A DNA stretch of 17,119 nt, from the NCBI GenBank assembly GCA_021821225.1, contig JAKACR010000030.1, positions 1 to 17,119 of the forward strand, read 5' to 3'. A program made the position numbers and the translations under genes. Origin of the DNA: Bacillota bacterium. GTDB taxonomy: Bacteria; Bacillota; Bacilli; Alicyclobacillales; SLC66. Shown one piece after another: positions 15,099-17,119 of the stretch. The notes beneath the pieces are model-generated. The model saw nothing but the letters and a program-made list of their open reading frames with translations. It was not told the DNA's origin and did not search any database. Numbering within the stretch: the stretch's first letter is position 1; each line of letters starts with the position of its first letter.

Positions 15099-15356
15099 AT
15101 GCCCGCAGATCCGTACTTTGATCGATTGCTGCGCGAAATACAGGAGAACGGCTTCGCCCTGGTCGATCTCCAGTTGCACCTCGACACGCATCCCACAGAT
15201 TCGGCCTCCCTTGCGCAGTATGAAGCCCGCGCGGGCCGCGAGCACGTCCTGGCCCGCGCATTCGAAGAGCGTTATGGCCCGCTGCACAATTACGGAGAGT
15301 CCGCTTCCGCGGACATCAACGCCTGGATCAACGGTCCCTGGCCCTGGGAACTCTGA
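15099..15356 (+). CDS. cotJB: Spore coat protein CotJB
   Basis: Small spore-coat protein of 85 aa, the normal length for CotJB. The family's conserved features are all present: the YFDRLLREIQENGFALVDLQ opening, L.LDTHPTD, the SLAQYEAR helix, RYGPLHNYGES and the C-terminal WINGPWPWEL. CotJB is encoded with CotJC, belongs to the mother-cell programme and is deposited in the inner coat. AAAGGAG (15083-15089) is 9 nt before ATG. In Bacillus subtilis the operon is cotJA-cotJB-cotJC; here cotJA is not upstream, where tRNA-Leu lies on the opposite strand. Confidence 0.95.
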   Translation: MPADPYFDRLLREIQENGFALVDLQLHLDTHPTDSASLAQYEARAGREHVLARAFEERYGPLHNYGESASADINAWINGPWPWEL

Positions 15357-15484
15357 GGCGCGGTTGCACAAAGCGTCCGTCCCGCTGCGATCCGCTCGCG
15401 GCGTCCCCGCCAGCGCGAAGTCCACTCGCGATGACAGGGACACCAGACCATGCACATCCGTCCGGTCCATGGGAACGGCGGGCA

Positions 15485-15493
15485 CATACTGTG
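15485..15493 (+). promoter_or_regulatory. Mother-cell sigma -10-like box upstream of the Sm-like gene
   Basis: CATACTGTG starts 42 nt before ATG 15527. A GGTCCAT segment at 15464-15470 is a loose match to a SigE -35 at the proper 14-bp spacing. It lies in the 170-bp gap after cotJB, where nothing else is recognisable. Confidence 0.45.
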
Positions 15494-15526
15494 GAGCAGA
15501 CACCATCATGATTGGGGGAATTGGTG

Positions 15527-15832
15527 ATGCATCCTCTCTATGACCACGCCGCCCGCCTCGTGGGCCAGCCGATCTACGTCTATCATGCGCAGGGCCAGGT
15601 CTACCACGGCGTCTTGCACTCGGTCATCGCGACAGGAATATGGGTCAACCTGTGTGAGCCGAACACGCTACCCGTGGGCGGCCCTGCGACTCCCGTCGCC
15701 GCAACGCACGCAACCCTCGACGCAAGCGTCGACAGCCAAGTGGCGCCCGTCTTTTTCCCGGCCGCCTTCTTCGCCTTCGGCGCCCTGTTCGGCCTGGCGG
15801 CCGCATCTCTCGCCTATCCGTATTACTGGTGA
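15527..15832 (+). CDS. Small Sm-like/SH3-fold protein with a hydrophobic C-terminus, probably spore-associated
   Basis: Protein of 101 aa of unknown function. Residues 11-43 (VGQPIYVYHAQGQVYHGVLH and onward) have the strand-turn-strand pattern G..V.V....G..Y.G.L..V...GI.V seen in Sm-like small barrels; this is a pattern match, not proof. A Pro/Ala/Thr-rich linker (45-70) leads to a hydrophobic segment (73-97) ending in AYPYYW. ATG 15527 is chosen because GGGGG (15514-15518) lies 8 nt before it; in-frame TTG/GTG codons at 15512-15524 overlap that ribosome site. It sits between cotJB and cotJC, so a spore-coat or mother-cell membrane role is inferred. Confidence 0.75.
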   Translation: MHPLYDHAARLVGQPIYVYHAQGQVYHGVLHSVIATGIWVNLCEPNTLPVGGPATPVAATHATLDASVDSQVAPVFFPAAFFAFGALFGLAAASLAYPYYW

Positions 15833-15903
15833 AGCACAGCCGATCCGATGTCTCCGCGGGCAACGCGCACCGCCGAACCCACGTCCGGTCGCGCACCCCC
15901 GGA

Positions 15904-15947
15904 CACCCGCCCGCATACGATGTGCCTATCTTCGCGACGGGCGGGTG
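15904..15947 (+). promoter_or_regulatory. Inverted repeat with -10-like box in loop and Shine-Dalgarno sequence in right arm (cotJC)
   Basis: CACCCGCCCG (15904-15913) and CGGGCGGGTG (15938-15947) form a perfect 10-bp GC-rich stem with a 24-nt loop. CATACGATG, a SigE/SigK-type -10 element, begins at the first loop base (15914), and CACC lies 16 nt before it. The right arm runs into the GGTGGAG ribosome site of cotJC. A transcript starting near 15928 would lack the left arm. Confidence 0.6.
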
Positions 15948-15953
15948 GAGTCC

Positions 15954-16544
15954 ATGTGGATCTACGAAAAACGATTGGAGTATCCGGTTCGGGTCAGTAA
16001 GAAAGACGTTGGCATGGCGCGCTTTCTGATCACACAATACGGCGGGCCGGACGGTGAACTCGCCGCGTCGCTGCGTTATTTGAACCAGCGCTACGCAATG
16101 AAGAACCGCACCGCGGTCGCCCTGCTGACCGATATTGCCACGGAGGAATTTGCGCACTTGGAAATGATCGCGACAATGGTTCACAAGTTGATCAAGGACG
16201 CCACCCCGGACGAGATGCGCGCGGCCGGTCTCGGCGGACACTACGCGGACCACGGCCACGACCTCTTCTACACGGACGGAAACGGCGTGCCTTTCACCGC
16301 CACATACCTCCAGGCGAAAGGTGATCCTGTCGCGAATATCTACGAGGACATCGACGCTGAGGAAAAGGCGCGCGCCGCATATGAGCACCTGATGCGGTTG
16401 ACAGACGACCCCGACCTGCGCGACGGTCTGTCCTTCCTGCGCGAGCGCGAAGTCGTTCATTCGCGCCGCTTTCAGGAGGTGCTCCAGATTCTCCAGGAGG
16501 AACGGGAGCACAGGAGCACGTTCTATCCGGGCAACGGGAGATGA
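15954..16544 (+). CDS. cotJC: Spore coat protein CotJC, manganese-catalase family
   Basis: Spore-coat protein of 196 aa, near the usual CotJC length (about 190), of the manganese catalase family. The start MWIYEKRLEYPVRV is the family's standard N-terminus. The dimanganese ligands of this family can be placed at E35 (DGELAASLRYL), E65 and H68 (TEEFAHLE), E136 (DAEEKARAAYE) and H169 (REREVVHSRRF), so the metal site looks intact. GLGGHY, GVPFTATYLQAKGDP and NIYEDI are conserved blocks. It probably breaks down peroxide or crosslinks coat proteins in the spore. GGAG is only 3 nt before ATG and lies beside the right arm of an inverted repeat. Two genes of the cotJ set are separated here by an unrelated small gene. 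Confidence 0.95.
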   Translation: MWIYEKRLEYPVRVSKKDVGMARFLITQYGGPDGELAASLRYLNQRYAMKNRTAVALLTDIATEEFAHLEMIATMVHKLIKDATPDEMRAAGLGGHYADHGHDLFYTDGNGVPFTATYLQAKGDPVANIYEDIDAEEKARAAYEHLMRLTDDPDLRDGLSFLREREVVHSRRFQEVLQILQEEREHRSTFYPGNGR

Positions 16545-16559
16545 CAGTGGGCACACACC

Positions 16560-16605
16560 GCAGCCTCACCCGCCATACAATGCACTTGAAGGCGGGTGAG
16601 GCTGC
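16560..16605 (+). promoter_or_regulatory. Perfect 15-bp inverted repeat with -10-like box in loop and Shine-Dalgarno sequence in right arm
   Basis: GCAGCCTCACCCGCC (16560-16574) and GGCGGGTGAGGCTGC (16591-16605) are exact complements with a 16-nt loop. CATACAATG starts at the last arm base (16574) and matches the SigE -10 consensus CATACAnT. The right arm contains GGGTGAGG, which is 6 nt before GTG 16608. It starts 15 nt after the cotJC stop, so it could also act as a terminator, but no T-run follows. Confidence 0.65.
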
Positions 16606-16607
16606 AC

Positions 16608-17048
16608 GTGAACAAGATGGGCAAATTCAAATGGGTGCCGATGCTGATCAAGGCGTACGTCGATGCACAGACGCAACTGCAACGGACGCGGACAGACAGC
16701 CCTGCGCAAACGGCAGTCCGACCGGAGAGCGACGCAGCACCCCCGTCAGCCACGCCCGGAACCGCGGCAAGAAACGGACGCGAGACGGTCCGTCCGCAGC
16801 CCCAGGCTCTGCAGTCTGTGCGGCAATCCACGCGAAGCGGGAGGCAGCGGTCGCAGACCGGAGTGCGTCCCGGGCGGCCGAACTACCAGTTGCTGTACCG
16901 CGAACTCCGTGAAACCAAGGAAAGACTCGACCACCTCGAGGGCATACGGCAGCAACTCGAAGAGATGCAATACAGACTCGACCATCAACTGGCCGAGCTG
17001 TCGCGCAGACTTGAACCGACCGCGCCGGAGCGGGAGCGCGAAAACTGA
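16608..17048 (+). CDS. Basic protein with C-terminal coiled coil, unknown function, probable sporulation gene
   Basis: Protein of 146 aa that I do not recognise. It begins MNKMGKFKWVPMLIKAYVDA, an amphipathic or membrane-touching start. A long polar, Gln/Arg/Pro/Thr-rich stretch follows (about 22-92). The C-terminus is a charged coiled coil from about residue 96 (YQLLYRELRETKERLDHLEG onward, with repeated LxxLEE/LDHQL heptads). GTG 16608 follows GGGTGAGG by 6 nt; ATG 16617 is the alternative and would put the start 43 nt from the -10-like box, as in the neighbouring genes. The composition suits a coat or structural protein, and the promoter and position after cotJC suggest mother-cell expression. 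Confidence 0.65.
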   Translation: MNKMGKFKWVPMLIKAYVDAQTQLQRTRTDSPAQTAVRPESDAAPPSATPGTAARNGRETVRPQPQALQSVRQSTRSGRQRSQTGVRPGRPNYQLLYRELRETKERLDHLEGIRQQLEEMQYRLDHQLAELSRRLEPTAPEREREN

Positions 17049-17050
17049 TG

Positions 17051-17067
17051 GCGGGCCAGTCGCCCGC
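17051..17067 (+). terminator. Short GC hairpin after the last gene
   Basis: GCGGGC (17051-17056) and GCCCGC (17062-17067) form a 6-bp stem with a 5-nt loop, 3 nt after the stop codon. There is no T-run. The remaining bases to the window end show nothing recognisable. Confidence 0.3.
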
Positions 17068-17119
17068 GTGCGCAAGTCAGCCATCGTGCGCCTGTTCCGG
17101 CGCGGGGCGCCATTCTCGC

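Noticed and set aside
15540..15953. N-terminal extension of CotJC in frame from 15540
   Set aside because: The extension is an out-of-frame shadow of the Sm-like gene; MWIYEK at 15954 is the family's normal start.

Overview
The window suggests a GC-rich, endospore-forming member of the Firmicutes (Bacillota), in the style of Alicyclobacillaceae. It carries cotJB and cotJC spore-coat genes, a LacI-type regulator beside a Gram-positive-style lipoprotein sugar ABC importer, a DegU/NarL-type response regulator, tRNAs without encoded CCA, and a left edge that looks like a Firmicutes rRNA-operon leader. The genus assignment is inference; the gene calls rest on visible motifs.

Layout. (1) 1-146: an apparent rRNA-operon promoter and leader on the minus strand, pointing out of the window. 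(2) 378-3086: a two-domain PBP4/DacB-type D-Ala-D-Ala carboxypeptidase whose second half looks like a catalytically dead copy of the first. (3) 3213-7618: lacI-type regulator, substrate-binding lipoprotein and two permeases, all on the plus strand, with a LacI/CcpA-like operator upstream of the regulator and a hairpin between the binding protein and the first permease. No ATPase and no glycoside hydrolase lies in the window. (4) 7691-9625: an RlmM/RrmJ-like 2'-O-ribose methyltransferase and an orphan NarL-family response regulator. (5) tRNA-Ser(UGA), minus strand. (6) 10011-12793: a secreted protein of unknown function with polysaccharide-deacetylase-like features, then a CPA1-type Na+/H+ antiporter whose -10 box is placed for a leaderless mRNA. 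(7) 12815-14307, minus strand: a compact operon of a COG4280-like membrane protein, a 68-residue two-helix membrane protein and a GtrA-family protein. (8) 14308-14876: about 570 bp without a convincing gene, then tRNA-Leu(CAG), minus strand. (9) 15099-17048: a sporulation cluster of cotJB, a small Sm-like membrane protein, cotJC and a basic coiled-coil protein.

The most interesting part is the sporulation cluster. Each of its four genes is preceded by a CATAnnnTG box, like the -10 element of mother-cell sigma factors (SigE/SigK), 34-43 nt before its start codon. At the last two genes this box sits at the left edge of the loop of a perfect inverted repeat (10 bp and 15 bp) whose right arm contains the Shine-Dalgarno sequence. 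A transcript starting at the local promoter would lack the left arm and have a free ribosome site, whereas read-through RNA from upstream would fold and hide it. This is a hypothesis from sequence alone, but the arrangement occurs twice.

Other points: the two tRNA genes share an identical extended -10 promoter (TGCTATAATC). Several gene-end hairpins are GC-rich and lack U-tracts.
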